Positions 1-8,347 of a DNA stretch of 64,000 nt are shown here, in pieces. This DNA comes from Oasisia sp. SBJ-2009. Lineage: Eukaryota > Annelida > Polychaeta > Sabellida > Siboglinidae. Position 1 is the first letter of the stretch, and every line of letters begins with the position of its first letter. Under the pieces are notes generated by a model. The model did not search any database and was not told the origin of the DNA. It worked only from the letters and a program-made list of their open reading frames with translations. The stretch covers positions 52,209,809-52,273,808 of the forward strand of contig OZ024861.1 in NCBI GenBank assembly GCA_964017155.1. The letters run 5' to 3'. The translations under genes were made by a program, and so were the position numbers.

Positions 1-2
1 TC

Positions 3-110
3 GAGACAGACGGGGCCACTGGGATACTGGTAGTACCAGACTGGCCCACACAGGCGTGGTATTCGGTGCTGCGACGCATGATGATATCACAGCCAATCAG
101 GTTGAAATGA
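3..110 (+). CDS. 3' end of DIRS-like retrotransposon pol ORF (RT-RNase H), partial
   Basis: The reading frame opens at the window edge and runs to a TGA at 108-110. It contains a Gly-Ile-Leu-Val-Val-Pro-x-Trp-Pro-Thr-Gln-x-Trp stretch like the one that ends the RT-RNase H protein of DIRS/Ngaro retrotransposons. It overlaps the recombinase ORF in another frame, which is the usual gene order of these elements. Most of the polymerase lies upstream of the window. The assignment rests on this short motif and on the neighbouring recombinase. Confidence 0.55.
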   Translation, partial: ETDGATGILVVPDWPTQAWYSVLRRMMISQPIRLK

Positions 111-1144
111 CAGACCAACCTGGTGACACTACCTCTCCGGGAAGACCCTCATCCACTCGGGAGGAAGCTCCACTTGATGGCTTGCTACTTGTGCGGCAAT
201 CGTTGTTAAACACTGGTCTTTCAGAGGAAAGTACAGATATTATTCTAGCTTCATGGAGAGACTCCACTAAGAAACAATATCTGGTATATGTCCATAAATG
301 GATATTATTTTGTACTAAAAATCATATAGAGGTGTTCTCTAAAGATGTGTCATGCATTTTGAGATTTTTAAATGTACTGTATGATGACGGGTTGATGTAT
401 AGTGCGATTAATACAGCCAGGAGTGCACTGTCTGCATTTATGGGCGTGGCTGATACAGATCAGCTAGGGACACACCCTTTAATTGTCAGATTCATGAAAG
501 GGATTGCACGTAGCAGGCCTACTCTGCCCATATATGAATGTATTTGGGATGTGAAGGATGTTTTTAGACAACAACCTTTAGTTGAGTATTTGTCATTTTA
601 TGATTTAACTTTACGTACTGTCATGCTTTTAGCATTAGTATCGGCACAGAGAGGCCAATCAATTCACATGATGGATATAAATCACATGCAGGCCACAAGT
701 GAGCAATACGTATTTCAATTGCATGGTGATTTTAAACAGGCCAGAGTAGGTTTTGAAACAATGAATGTTGTTTTGCCTGCATATAATGATGACATTAGGC
801 TTTGTATTGTACATACTTTATCGGTATACTTAAGTAGGAGTGAACCGTTGCGTAACAGCTCGCAACTGTTTGTGAGCACAGTGCGACCGCATAAGGCAGT
901 CACTAAAGACACCATTGCCAGATGGATAAAAGTGACATTACGTTTAGCTGGTATAGATGTTGCGAGGTTTAAACCGCATAGTACAAGGGCGGCTGCCACA
1001 TCTGCGGCACACCGTAAAGGGGTTAAGGTTGTAGATATTTTGAAGGTGGCAGGTTGGTCCAATGAGAAGACATTTGCTAGGTTTTATAACAAGCCATTGC
1101 AAGGCAGTGCGGGCTCAACTTTCTCAGGCGCAGTGCTGAGTTAG
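56..1144 (+). CDS. Tyrosine recombinase of a DIRS/Ngaro-type retrotransposon
   Basis: This 362-codon ORF encodes a tyrosine recombinase, the enzyme that inserts DIRS-type retrotransposon DNA instead of a DDE integrase. An N-terminal SAM-like DNA-binding half is followed by a catalytic half. Visible catalytic residues are Arg199 (SAQRGQS), His308-x-x-Arg311 (HSTR), Trp334 (AGWS) and the nucleophile Tyr344 (ARFYNKP). The frame is open to the window edge. The listed start is a GTG; the first in-frame ATG is at 107, so the true start is uncertain. An AATAAA-like signal lies about 45 bases after the stop. The ORF has no internal stop, so this copy may be fairly young. A Crypton is the alternative, but the overlapping polymerase tail and flanking repeats favour DIRS/Ngaro. 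Confidence 0.85.
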   Translation: MVFGAATHDDITANQVEMTDQPGDTTSPGRPSSTREEAPLDGLLLVRQSLLNTGLSEESTDIILASWRDSTKKQYLVYVHKWILFCTKNHIEVFSKDVSCILRFLNVLYDDGLMYSAINTARSALSAFMGVADTDQLGTHPLIVRFMKGIARSRPTLPIYECIWDVKDVFRQQPLVEYLSFYDLTLRTVMLLALVSAQRGQSIHMMDINHMQATSEQYVFQLHGDFKQARVGFETMNVVLPAYNDDIRLCIVHTLSVYLSRSEPLRNSSQLFVSTVRPHKAVTKDTIARWIKVTLRLAGIDVARFKPHSTRAAATSAAHRKGVKVVDILKVAGWSNEKTFARFYNKPLQGSAGSTFSGAVLS

Positions 1145-1288
1145 ATGTTTTATGTAGGATTGGTGACACCATTGTAGAAATCTGTTCATAATAAAATTTG
1201 TTCACCATGTCTACAGTGTGACTTCATTTGAGATCACCCATACTTTAAAATCTCATGGGAAGCCTACCTTCGTGGTGATTGGATAAAA

Positions 1289-1546
1289 TTTGAAGGTTAA
1301 ACGAGAACTTACCTGGAAGTTTGACCAGAATTTTGTCCAATCACCGAAGAAGGTAGGGTTAACATGCCCACCCTGTGATACTGCTTATACACCCACCCAG
1401 TAGGATATTGGAGTGGGTATTCTGAAATGAATAGTTAAAGACTGATTAATGAAGCTGCGCACGCATCTCATGTTAACCCTACCTTCTTCGGTGATTGGAC
1501 ACATTTCTGGTCAAACTTCCAGGTAAGTTCTCGTTTAACCTTCAAA
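1289..1546. repeat. Terminal inverted-repeat pair of the DIRS-like element
   Basis: Bases 1289-1366 and 1469-1546 are near-perfect reverse complements (about 78 bp per arm, ~100-bp spacer). A third, partial copy of the arm end lies just before, at about 1263-1285. Inverted or complementary terminal segments next to the recombinase gene are typical of DIRS-type elements, which replicate through a circular intermediate. Confidence 0.8.
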
Positions 1547-1683
1547 TTATTTTGTGCTAGTTATACATAAAGAGTTGGCTTAATTTTAAGCTCGCATACA
1601 AACATATATCTGACTTGTGTTTTCAGCAAACTAGCCACGTCTCTGTGTCACAAATTTAGATGGTAGCGTTGTCCCGCATAAAA
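1546..1683 (+). repeat. 138-bp direct repeat, copy 1
   Basis: This segment starts ATTATTTTGTGCTAG and recurs almost unchanged at 2361-2497; I see about three differences near the 3' end. Because it abuts the inverted-repeat arm at 1546, it is probably part of the split terminal repeats of the DIRS/Ngaro element. Confidence 0.8.
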
Positions 1684-2360
1684 ACACCTTTTGAATGAAA
1701 CTCAAAAGGCATTTATGTGGGCAACAAAACCAGAGCTTATATTCGGGTGTATACGGTAAACAAATTAGGACGCTGACAAGCTCAGTGTCCAGCCTCTCTT
1801 TCGATAGTTCTCGAGTTTGAAAGGGTAAATATTGATTTGCTCTCGATTGTTGTTAAACAATTATGTTACGAGGTTCCGTTTATTGCGACATTTATCATTC
1901 TGTTGTTCAGTACTATGTCGTCGCAAATTTCCCACCCTCCTACCCCATCGTCACCTGGGTATTTCAAACTGGTGTTGATATATGCTGTGTTTCGTTTTAT
2001 TTGTACATATTTGCAAATACACTATGCATAGTCTATATTATATTGTTACCAAGTGTCTATAACGTTATTGTCTTGTATTTTTGACATTACGATCACAATG
2101 TCTTGTATATTACATCTTACATTGTCGATTTATTTTATATACTTGTCTAATATGAGTGTACTTTCAAGGGGTTTTAGGGTGAGGACATGTGCTCATGTTC
2201 CTAACGCTTTCCCCTATGTCATAATCTATAACATGCATACTTTGTTTGAATAATTGATATGGTGGGTTTCCAATATCTGCGTGTGGTCGGTTCCCCCACC
2301 TTTGCTGTCAATCTATGTGTTTGTTATAACGGTGATGACATTGTGTACTAGTGTATTGGA
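1684..2360. other. Spacer between direct repeats, no gene seen
   Basis: This AT-rich stretch has only short uninformative ORFs. It separates the two 138-bp direct repeats and may be the internal terminal region of the DIRS-like element or a flanking duplication. Confidence 0.5.
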
Positions 2361-2497
2361 ATTATTTTGTGCTAGTTATACATAAAGAGTTGGCTTAATT
2401 TTAAGCTCGCATACAAACATATATCTGACTTGTGTTTTCAGCAAACTAGCCACGTCTCTGTGTCACAAATGTACATGGTAGCGTTGTCCCGCATAAA
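2361..2497 (+). repeat. 138-bp direct repeat, copy 2
   Basis: Second copy of the segment at 1546-1683, in the same orientation. The two copies lie about 815 bp apart, too close to bracket a full element, so a terminal or solo-repeat arrangement is more likely. Confidence 0.8.
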
Positions 2498-2674
2498 TAC
2501 TTTTATTTACATTTCACTAGTCAATATCTTCTACACTCTTTAGCCTGTGTCAGTAAATTGTATGGAGTTGTTCTCCATAATATAAATATTACATAATTTC
2601 AATTAGAACATAAATACAGTGTATGGTTAATGTGCAGCATGTTGATAAACATCATGATTTATTCAAAATATCAC

Positions 2675-3813
2675 ACGCGGGAGGGTTTTCAGACCCTGAT
2701 TGTAAGCAAACTACACACACCTTAAACCCAAATTGTACCACAACATAAATATGTGCAAATCTGAGAAATATGGCAGGTCTAGCTGCCTTAACTATGAATA
2801 TATACATGTGCAAAGATGGTATGTTATTATATATCTAAAAAATGACCCACTTCTGACCCAAAAAATGATGAGGTGTAGCTTGTTTTATCACAAAACTTTT
2901 TCTAGGTATTAGTTCATTTCTTTAACCCAAATTACTAGTAAGTCCCAGTATCCTTCCGAGCTTCCTTTACAAAATAAATGGCATACGTCTGGATGCCCAA
3001 GCTTTACAATATGCATGTTTTTTATATACGAGAGGGTTTTTAGACATTCATTGCAAGCTAAATATTGATGGTTCAATTAAACGTTGTGTCTATTTGATAT
3101 ACATGCATAACATTGTGTATTATCAGAGCAAATATGGCATGCCTGACTCTTAATTACGAATCTACGCATACCCAAATATCATATTTTTTATACTTCATTA
3201 AAATTACCAAATGTCCGACCCTAAAATGTCAATGTAGATTAGAAGGTATTGTTATCAAATTTTTTAACAGGCATAAACCAGTTCAAAGACAAATTAACCA
3301 GTAACTCTCAATATCCTTCCATGCTTCCTTCTCAAGAAGAATGGGGACCCATTGATACAACGTTTTAAATAAATTGCTTGTGATATATGAGAGGGTTTTC
3401 AGACATTGAATGCAAGCTAAATATGGATGGTTAAATTTAATGTTGTGTGTATTATATATATATACATATATGTATATATATATACATATATATACATATA
3501 TATATATATGCATAACATTATGTATTATCAGAGTAATATGACTTGCTTGACTGTCTTAATTATAAATCTACACATACCCAAATGTCCTACATTTTATATT
3601 TCTTTTAAAATTAGCAAACTTCCAACCCTAATAGGTCAATGTGGATTAGAAGGTATTGTTGTCAAACTTTTACCAGCCATAAACCAGTCCAAAGACAAAA
3701 TAACAAGTACCTCAATATCCTTCCATGCTTCCTTCTCGAGAGGAAGATATACGAGAGGGTTTTCATACGTTGATTGCAAGCTAAATATGCATGGTTAAAT
3801 AAACTGTTGTGTG

Positions 3814-3854
<41 letters not shown>

Positions 3855-4120
3855 TAACATTGTGTATTGTCAGAGCAATATGACTCGTTTGACTGTCTTA
3901 ATTATGTCTCTACACATACCAAAATGTCCTACATTTTATATTTCTTTAAAATTAGCAAACTTCCAACCCTATAAGGTCAATGTTGATTAGAAGGTATTGT
4001 AATCAAACTTTTACCAGGCATAAACCAGTCCATACACTAAATAATAAATAACTCTCAATATCCTTCCATGCTTCCTTGTCAAGAAGAATGGGGACCCATT
4101 GATACAAAAAAGGTATCAAT
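2675..4120 (+). repeat. Four-unit tandem array, unit about 354-361 bp
   Basis: Unit starts recognisable by GAGAGGGTTTTCAGAC-like sequence occur near 2675, 3029, 3388 and 3749. Each unit continues with a conserved block (TAGAAGGTATTGTTGTCAAA) and ends with CAATATCCTTCCATGCTTCC. Units 3 and 4 carry internal (TA)n tracts at about 3455-3510 and 3815-3852. The copies have diverged, so this is an old satellite-like or element-derived array. The ORFs here are repeat artefacts. Confidence 0.8.
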
Positions 4121-4239
4121 AAATCACTTGGGAGCGAGTTTGCAAGCACTGATCTTGAGTTAAGCATAATAATTGTTTATGTTTTTGGTAATATTTGTAA
4201 ATACTGCATATATATGCATATCAGTATACATTTTTAGGG

Positions 4240-4400
4240 AGTTTTTCTTGAACCATGGGGCTGGTTTATGCCTGGTAAAAGTTTGATAACAATACCTTCT
4301 CATCCACATTGACCTCTTAGGGTCGGAAGTTTACTAATTTTAAAGAAATATAAAACATTTGGATATGTCTACATTCATAATTAAGGCCATCCGTTTACAC
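4240..4400 (-). repeat. Inverted partial copy of the 358-bp repeat unit
   Basis: This segment reads as the reverse complement of the middle of the preceding array: the blocks for the CAAACTTTTACCAGGCATAA and TTAGAAGGTATTG motifs appear inverted. The array therefore ends in a unit of opposite orientation. A (TA)n run follows at about 4507-4533. Confidence 0.7.
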
Positions 4401-4704
4401 TATGTCGTTTTGTTATTTAGCTGTGTATAGAAAAGTAATGAAAAGTGTGAAGGTGTGAGTCTAGCAGTGTAATGCGGAGAGAGCTGCTGCCTCTTGAATG
4501 TATTTATATATATATATATACATATATATATATGGTAGTGTAAAAAGTTAGACAAATGTGGTGTTAAATATAAATGACAATAATTTAATCAATTTAGTAC
4601 AAATAAATTGAATAATTATTTGTAAAATATGTGTAACTATACAATGAGAGTAGTATGTTAGGTGCCTATCGTGGTAAGCCTGCCGCGCCGCGGAGGAATT
4701 CCTC

Positions 4705-5035
4705 CAGTCAAGTGTCGCCACCTGGCGGATAGGTCGTGTACTAGTGGCGCCACCAGGCGGATAGATCATACACTAGTGGCGCCACCTGGTGGACAAGTTA
4801 CAAACTAAACCTACACAAATTCGTGCGTCTTATTGTTGAAAGTGGCGCCTCTTGGCGGATAGGTCGTGCATTAGTGTCGCCCTCTTACGGACAGTTCACA
4901 AACTAATACTATATAAATTCGTGTGTCTTATTTTTTTAATTAAGTCAAAATGGCGTTAGGGTTTATGTAACGTCCCCTTGCGGATAGGTGACGAATTATA
5001 AACTTGGGGAAAGAACAGGTGGGGTCACCTGCCGG
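4705..5035. repeat. Subterminal GGCGCC/GGCGGATAG repeats, left end
   Basis: About seven degenerate copies of a motif like GTGGCGCCACCTGGCGGATA, followed by GGTCGTGYAYTAGT, spaced roughly 30-100 bp apart. The core GGCGCC is palindromic. Clustered subterminal motifs often serve as transposase or integrase binding sites; here that is inference. The same motif family recurs in the decayed relative at 23,640-23,960. Confidence 0.75.
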
Positions 5036-5055
5036 ATACGTATTTGGCTAATCGA

Positions 5056-5254
5056 TCACGTGACTTAATATTGTACTCTGTGACTTCGCTGTTTTTTCAT
5101 TCAACTCGATACAATGTTGCAATAAAACGGTACGCTTATACCAGAAATAGCATTCTTGTAAGTATGTTTCGTCGTGTCAGCGTATATATTTGTCGAGTTG
5201 TCATTGGTTGTAACGCTTCGACCGCCCACGTGACCCAAGCGATAACGTATATAA
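5056..5254 (+). promoter_or_regulatory. Putative promoter of the left RPA-like gene (two E-boxes and TATA)
   Basis: A TCACGTGA E-box lies at 5056-5063, a second CACGTG at 5227-5232 and TATATAA at 5248-5254. The TATA box is 44 bases before the ATG at 5298, leaving room for a short leader. The same layout is preserved in the other TIR. Palindromic CACGTG sites bind bHLH-zip factors such as USF, MITF and TFEB; actual use is inferred. Confidence 0.5.
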
Positions 5255-5297
5255 CCCGGCCGAATTTCGAGGTTGTCATTCGTTCTCTGACATCGAC

Positions 5298-5927
5298 ATG
5301 GCTAACGTTATGCTGAACCACTCAGAGTACTGCTACTACAACCCGGTTGTCGGCATGCAAAATACAAGAGACGAGAGCGTCGAGGCAACCACCACCACCA
5401 CCACCACCACCACCAGTCATCCCATCGAGCGAGTGCCATCTCGATTCGGTACAGCGGCGGGTCGAGAGATTGTCGACGTCGAGCTCGACGTTGACCTCCA
5501 CACATTGGAACAGAAGGCGGTAGACGACAAAACGGCCTTCGTCGTTGGAGGGCTCGTTATCGACAAGGTACGCACTGATGTTTCCTTCTACGTCGGATGT
5601 GCGTATTGCAAGAAGCGAATGATTGTCGACGACCACGGCAATCTTCGGTGTGTAAGACATGCATGCGTGAACGGCAACACTTACTTCCTCGTCGGAGTAC
5701 GCTACGTTGAGTCAGCCACGGGTCGTTTTGTATGGTTCACGTTATTTGACAAGTGCATGGCCAGTCTGTTAGACGTCGGTGCAAAAGACTTTTCTGTTAT
5801 GCACGAAAGCATGCGGATGTCCAAGCTGAACACTTTGGTAGGCACACGTGTGTCTCTCACCATTAAGAAAAGTAAACGAAACGGCTACATCAACTACAAC
5901 GTCACTCACCTAGAGGTTCTTCACTAG
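5298..5927 (+). CDS. RPA-like ssDNA-binding (zinc-ribbon OB-fold) protein, left TIR copy
   Basis: A 209-residue protein. After a low-complexity N-terminus with a Thr run (about residues 31-39), residues 95-175 resemble the C-terminal DNA-binding domain of replication protein A large subunit. A zinc ribbon C101-x2-C104-x13-C118-x4-C123 is followed by strands ending in a WFTLFD-type motif, where RPA70 has the W-V-T-x-F signature. Such proteins bind single-stranded DNA during replication or recombination. The ATG at 5298 follows a TATA box, and the protein is identical in the other TIR. An RPA-like gene inside Polinton TIRs is unusual to my knowledge. Distant similarity judged by eye; another zinc-ribbon OB-fold protein is possible. 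Confidence 0.65.
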   Translation: MANVMLNHSEYCYYNPVVGMQNTRDESVEATTTTTTTTTSHPIERVPSRFGTAAGREIVDVELDVDLHTLEQKAVDDKTAFVVGGLVIDKVRTDVSFYVGCAYCKKRMIVDDHGNLRCVRHACVNGNTYFLVGVRYVESATGRFVWFTLFDKCMASLLDVGAKDFSVMHESMRMSKLNTLVGTRVSLTIKKSKRNGYINYNVTHLEVLH

Positions 5928-6489
5928 ACTGCATGCGTCCGTGCTGTTTCAGGCCGAACTTCAAATCGGCGACGAAGCGTCGACTTGCTCACGTTCCACG
6001 TCCCCTGTTCCAAGTTCGTCGAACTCTGCTACTGATGTCACAACGGAACCGTCTGACGGCACAACAACAACAACAACAACTACTACTACTACTACTACTT
6101 CTGCGTGTAAGGCGAACATTACCGTCGACTATCCTGTTAACGAAATGAAGAAGACGCTTGCACGTCACGTCGCATGCGGTGTCGCTGAGCTTTCGAAACT
6201 ACGCTGCTACGGTTGCGAGATAGACCACCCTAGTCAACTCCAACACGATTGTCTCTTGCCTGATGACATTTTATTTGACATGCACTTTGACGAGGCTGTG
6301 GACAAAGTTAACTCCACTGCAGTCATTAGGGACTGGTTGACACTTTTACTCGAGGTAGATCTTAGACAATCCAACGTGGCACCCGAACAGTTGAATGCCA
6401 TCAAGAGTTGGTTGGAGGAGTCTCCTTCAGAGCTATGGCGAAATAATGTTAAACGTATGGTACTTGCTGCGTTAGAAGATGAACTGTAA
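5914..6489 (+). CDS. TIR gene 2, Cys/His-motif protein of unknown function, left copy
   Basis: This ORF is open from just after an in-frame stop at 5911-5913 and ends at 6489 (182 residues from a GTG at 5941). It contains a Thr run of about 13 and a C89-x2-C92-x9-H102-x-C104 cluster around DHPSQ, a possible metal site, followed by a helical acidic C-terminus. There is no upstream ATG before the Thr run; the first in-frame ATG lies after it. The ORF overlaps the end of the RPA-like gene in another frame. A strong acceptor-like site (CTGTTTCAG, ending 5952) offers entry by splicing; frameshifting or near-cognate initiation are alternatives. An AATAAA overlaps its stop. I do not recognise the family with certainty. 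Confidence 0.55.
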   Translation, partial: RFFTRLHASVLFQAELQIGDEASTCSRSTSPVPSSSNSATDVTTEPSDGTTTTTTTTTTTTTSACKANITVDYPVNEMKKTLARHVACGVAELSKLRCYGCEIDHPSQLQHDCLLPDDILFDMHFDEAVDKVNSTAVIRDWLTLLLEVDLRQSNVAPEQLNAIKSWLEESPSELWRNNVKRMVLAALEDEL

Positions 6490-6624
6490 ATAAATGCATG
6501 TGTTGTCAGAGCGTTGGAGACATAATGTTTAACGTTGGGTTAGTTAGCTTCTATGAAAATCACCTGTAAATACATGTATTGTGATGTGTTCTGCTTTAAT
6601 AAAAAAAAAATTGCAAACCTTATT

Positions 6625-6753
6625 CGACGCTACAGGTTGATGCTCGACCCATTGAGCATGTTCGATGCTTGTTTGAGTCGTCGGTAGACTAAACAGGTCC
6701 AATTCACTCTTGATTCCCTCACACGACAACTGATGGACGAAAGCCATGGTTGT
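6625..6753. other. Short unique segment between left TIR and first - strand gene
   Basis: It holds no gene. The left TIR ends with an A11 run after AATAAA at about 6598, which could serve as the polyadenylation signal for the + strand TIR genes, converging on the - strand gene beyond. Confidence 0.5.
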
Positions 6754-7279
6754 CTAATTGCCGAATATGTCGTCTGGATGCGTGTTCTGCCGTCTCCGTT
6801 TCCTAGCGACACTGACCAAACGTCTCGTAGGCTTGCGTTTTATAGTACGGTGCACTAGGCGAATACCCGGTGGTCCGTGGGTACTCCTTCCTAGCACCTT
6901 ACCAATCATGTCCTTCCCGGTCTCTTTGAGGCGTCTTTTCGCCGACGATTTAATGCTCTGTCCCGACAATACGTCGCCGGCCACGCCCAAACCTGTTTTC
7001 AACGCTCCTTTTCCCAGTGCCAGTGCCCCTCTCTTGATCAGTGGCATAGCGCTTCGAATAAGGCCACCGAACAAACTACCGAGTCCGTGACCTCGCTGCA
7101 CTCTAGCTCCGACAAACACGGGCAATCCTTCACCCACTTGTCTGACGTAATAGTCTTCGTAGGCGCGACTGTCGCGACTGTCGCGACTGTCGCGACTGTC
7201 GCGACTGTCGCGACTGTCGCGACTGTCGCGACTGTCGCGACTGTCGCGACTGTCGCGACTGTCGCGACTGTCGCGACTG
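6754..7279 (-). CDS. Adenovirus pX/pVI-like core or minor capsid protein with RDS-repeat N-terminus
   Basis: The conserved body is about 127 residues from 7137. It has a Gly-rich QRGHGLG-x-LFGGL segment, alternating hydrophobic/Gly stretches and a Lys/Arg-rich C-terminus, as in the small basic protein of Polintons and adintoviruses compared with adenovirus pX/pVI. The frame continues upstream with no ATG, through a 9-bp repeat that encodes about 13 copies of Arg-Asp-Ser, then joins an acidic/Tyr patch. The start is therefore unknown; the only stop upstream lies inside the preceding gene, so reinitiation or a lost ATG is possible. Function in genome condensation or membrane lysis is family inference. 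Confidence 0.6.
7164..7278. repeat. 9-bp minisatellite (GCGACTGTC)n, about 12.7 copies
   Basis: Near-perfect tandem units containing the TCGCGA palindrome at each junction. Because the unit length is a multiple of three, expansion keeps the - strand frame open and adds Arg-Asp-Ser triplets to the pX-like protein. Confidence 0.95.
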
Positions 7280-7283
7280 TGAC

Positions 7284-8042
7284 TTATGTTTCGAAAAACG
7301 ATGGTTTGCGTCGTCGAAAATGAAGCGTCACTGTCACTCTACCACGTTCGAATGGTACGCGACGCCCCGCGTCGTCTCTTATATCTATCTCGATCGTCGT
7401 GAATTCTTTGTGCAAGACGGGAATGTATTGCACATTGTCAAAGCTCTTGGACACCACATCTCCGTGTTTGCCTTCTAGTGGTACAATTCTCAACAACTGC
7501 ACAACGCTATGTCCAACGACACGTGATTCCACGACGTTAGTGTAGACGTACAGCGAGTAAAAACCCTGCGCCATATCTACCACGGAATCACCCTCTCTTG
7601 CCGTTCTGATGAGAAATTTATTGAACCCAAGTATGTTCGACATATCCATAGACAACATCATACCCGGGTCTAAGTCTACGATGACTTTTTGTGTGATTTT
7701 GCTGTAGCTCAGTGTCACGTTCTTTTTGTCTGACGCCACTTTCAATGATCTGTTGATGGCCGTTATCAGCCGCTCGGGCCTATCATAATAACCCACCTCG
7801 ATGTTACCCTTGTCAATGTCATAACTACCTTCCGAACCGTTCACTATTGCAAACCACGAATTCTCTTTTCTCACGTTGTACCAGGTATGAGGGTATTGAA
7901 TCTCGACCAACCCACACTCCCACTGACCTGATAGACTTACACGTTGCGGCAAAGTGGTGATATAGTGGGTCAACGTGTTGTCGGGGTGCAAGTCCAATGA
8001 CGCGTTGCTCGGTAGTGTGAGGTAGAAACCGTTTTCAGACAT
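7284..8042 (-). CDS. Polinton capsid-associated (minor capsid/penton-like) protein
   Basis: A 252-residue protein starting FYLTLPSNAS with a downstream motif LSGQWECGLVEIQYPHTWYN. This is a very common signature in Polinton and adintovirus-like elements of cnidarians, molluscs and other invertebrates. It is rich in beta-strand-like alternation with no transmembrane segment, consistent with a jelly-roll capsid vertex protein, but that role is from my recollection of the family. The ATG at 8042 overlaps the end of the upstream membrane-protein gene by 8 bases. The stop lies a few bases before the RDS repeat. Confidence 0.65.
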   Translation of the reverse strand: MSENGFYLTLPSNASLDLHPDNTLTHYITTLPQRVSLSGQWECGLVEIQYPHTWYNVRKENSWFAIVNGSEGSYDIDKGNIEVGYYDRPERLITAINRSLKVASDKKNVTLSYSKITQKVIVDLDPGMMLSMDMSNILGFNKFLIRTAREGDSVVDMAQGFYSLYVYTNVVESRVVGHSVVQLLRIVPLEGKHGDVVSKSFDNVQYIPVLHKEFTTIEIDIRDDAGRRVPFERGRVTVTLHFRRRKPSFFET

Positions 8043-8319
8043 GTCGATCTCGTTTCATCGACGGGTTGGGCAACAGGTATCCAAGGCAACTGCTCAATAA
8101 CGCCGTCCACAGGTTAGAGTTAGCGTCGGTCTTAGTCAGGTTATAAATACTGACCACTATCACAGTGTACAGCACGGCGACTTGACAAAAGAAGACGATT
8201 TCCGCTTTGGGACACGAACTTCCAAACAACACCCAACGTTTGCCGGTACTTCCGGTATCTTCCACGATGTGTTCGACGGTGTCTTCGAGAGGAACCACCA
8301 CCTCTGTCGTAACGTGCAT
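8035..8319 (-). CDS. Small two-segment membrane protein conserved in Polintons
   Basis: 94 residues. An acidic N-terminal half is followed by two hydrophobic segments: about residues 46-64 around FFCQVAVLYTVIVVSIYNLT, then a second around LLSSCLGYLLPNP. This small Cys-containing hydrophobic protein is recurrent in Polintons next to the capsid-associated gene; its function is unknown. The start ATG at 8319 is clear and the stop overlaps the next ATG. Confidence 0.6.
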   Translation of the reverse strand: MHVTTEVVVPLEDTVEHIVEDTGSTGKRWVLFGSSCPKAEIVFFCQVAVLYTVIVVSIYNLTKTDANSNLWTALLSSCLGYLLPNPSMKRDRHV

Positions 8320-8347
8320 AGCAACAATGGCCGTACGTGCGACTCCG

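Larger units (their letters stand above)
4649..6624 (+). repeat. Left terminal inverted repeat (1,976 bp) of the Polinton
   Basis: It matches the reverse complement of 11266-13232 from the terminal AGTAGTATG to an inner boundary just after an A-run and TTGCAAACCTTATT. Differences are a few substitutions and small indels, for example one fewer ACA/ACT triplet on the other side. It contains subterminal repeats, a promoter region and two genes, so every element carries both genes twice. This is long for a Polinton TIR as I know the family (typically hundreds of bp). Confidence 0.95.

Noticed and set aside
3283..3798. Ile-Tyr-rich ORFs
   Set aside because: Produced by (TA)n tracts inside the 358-bp repeats.
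5933..6148. 71-residue ATG-started ORF in the left TIR (and its mirror)
   Set aside because: Gln/Leu-run shadow of the Cys/His gene in another frame; no conserved motif.
7087..7323. 78-residue Val-Ala-Thr repeat ORF on the + strand
   Set aside because: Translation of the 9-bp minisatellite opposite to the Polinton genes.
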